Positions 6,452 to 6,645 of a stretch of 6,645 nucleotides of DNA are shown one piece after another. Made by a program: the position numbers and the translations under genes. This stretch comes from Planctomycetaceae bacterium (GTDB taxonomy: Bacteria; Planctomycetota; Planctomycetia; Pirellulales; Thermoguttaceae), in assembly GCA_031257725.1 (NCBI GenBank), contig JAIROD010000533.1:1-6645 (forward strand). The letters are read 5' to 3'. The notes below the pieces were generated by a model that saw only the letters and a program-made list of their open reading frames with translations, was not told the origin of the DNA and did no database searches. How positions within the stretch are numbered: position 1 is the first letter of the stretch; each line of letters starts with the position of its first letter.

Positions 6452-6474
6452 GCGACCGTTCGCCGAACGGTCGC
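6452..6474. repeat. Perfect hairpin in the left arm (10-bp stem, GCC loop)
   Basis: GCGACCGTTC (6452-6461) pairs perfectly with GAACGGTCGC (6465-6474) around GCC. Such GC-rich hairpins are typical of REP-like intergenic repeats. No T-run follows on the plus strand, so it is not a standard terminator for the upstream gene. Confidence 0.85.
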
Positions 6475-6590
6475 TCCGGTTGAAATTTCACTGATTCCAA
6501 AACGGTTTGCGCCAGCAAAACGGTTTATTATTGAATCGACGTGCGATAGACAGGACAAACCTTCCTGGTGTCATTTAAATCTCAACCGGC

Positions 6591-6614
6591 GCGACCGTCC
6601 AGCGGACGGATCGC
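6591..6614. repeat. Hairpin in the right arm (10-bp stem with one bulge)
   Basis: GCGACCGTCC (6591-6600) pairs with GGACGG-A-TCGC (6604-6614), with an A bulge and an AGC loop. Compared with the left-arm hairpin, the base pair next to the loop is changed on both sides (TTC/GAA to TCC/GGA), which keeps pairing and suggests the fold is under selection. Confidence 0.8.
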
Positions 6615-6645
6615 CTACCTCGCAATTTTCTACGTTAATTGACCT

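Larger units (their letters stand above)
6431..6645. mobile_element. Palindrome-rich inverted-repeat element (MITE- or REP-like), reaching the window edge
   Basis: A left arm (about 6440-6489) and a right arm (about 6577-6626) are inverted copies of each other. They share AGGTAGGCGA, CGGTCGC and CCGGTTGA in the same order, with scattered substitutions. Outside them, AAGTCAATTA (6431-6440) mirrors TAATTGACCT (6636-6645) at nine of ten bases, with about nine extra bases on the right side. The roughly 87 bp between the arms include an 11-bp direct repeat, CAAAACGGTTT (6498-6508 and 6516-6526). There is no transposase here, so if mobile it would be non-autonomous. The true right end may lie beyond the window, and no target-site duplication can be tested. 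Confidence 0.6.

Noticed and set aside
6452..6474. Rho-independent terminator for the DUF2339 gene
   Set aside because: The hairpin is strong but lies 180 bp downstream with no T-run after it, and it belongs to a repeated inverted arm.

Overview
This 6.6 kb window has low-to-mid GC content (estimated by eye). It carries two large plus-strand genes with generous, repeat-filled spaces around them. The large proteins are an inner-membrane sensor histidine kinase (743-2314) and a very long polytopic membrane protein of the DUF2339 family (2488-6270). Neither identifies the host. The histidine kinase type, the intergenic structured repeats and the uneven use of Shine-Dalgarno sites (a clear GGAGG before one gene, none before the other) suggest a Gram-negative bacterium, perhaps of the Planctomycetes/PVC group. 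That placement is inference only.

Region by region. Positions 1-444 are four head-to-tail copies of an exactly 111-bp non-coding repeat, followed by a shortened, diverged fifth copy (445-502). Each unit is a 70-bp foldable body plus a 41-bp linker. Positions 503-599 are AT-rich, with a promoter-like sequence and one of two copies of a 13-bp dyad motif. A possible 48-codon small ORF (600-746) ends in an ATGA overlap with the kinase start. The gap at 2315-2487 holds a weak terminator-like hairpin, a second hairpin and a strong ribosome binding site for the DUF2339 gene. After that gene, 6271-6430 has a promoter-like sequence but no convincing gene. Positions 6431-6645 are a palindrome-rich element with inverted repeats of about 50 bp, running to the window edge.

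Functional picture. The kinase has all its catalytic boxes but no response regulator beside it, so its partner lies elsewhere. The DUF2339 protein has an unusual C-terminal half built from about five copies of a four-helix module marked by an LS-hydrophobic-E motif. The two genes may be co-transcribed, but the 173-bp gap with terminator-like and leader-like structures leaves separate transcription open. Both window ends lie in repeats, so the window may be a contig cut at repeats. The most unusual features are the 111-bp array of foldable units, the modular DUF2339 protein, the possible overlapping small ORF and the inverted-repeat element at the right end.
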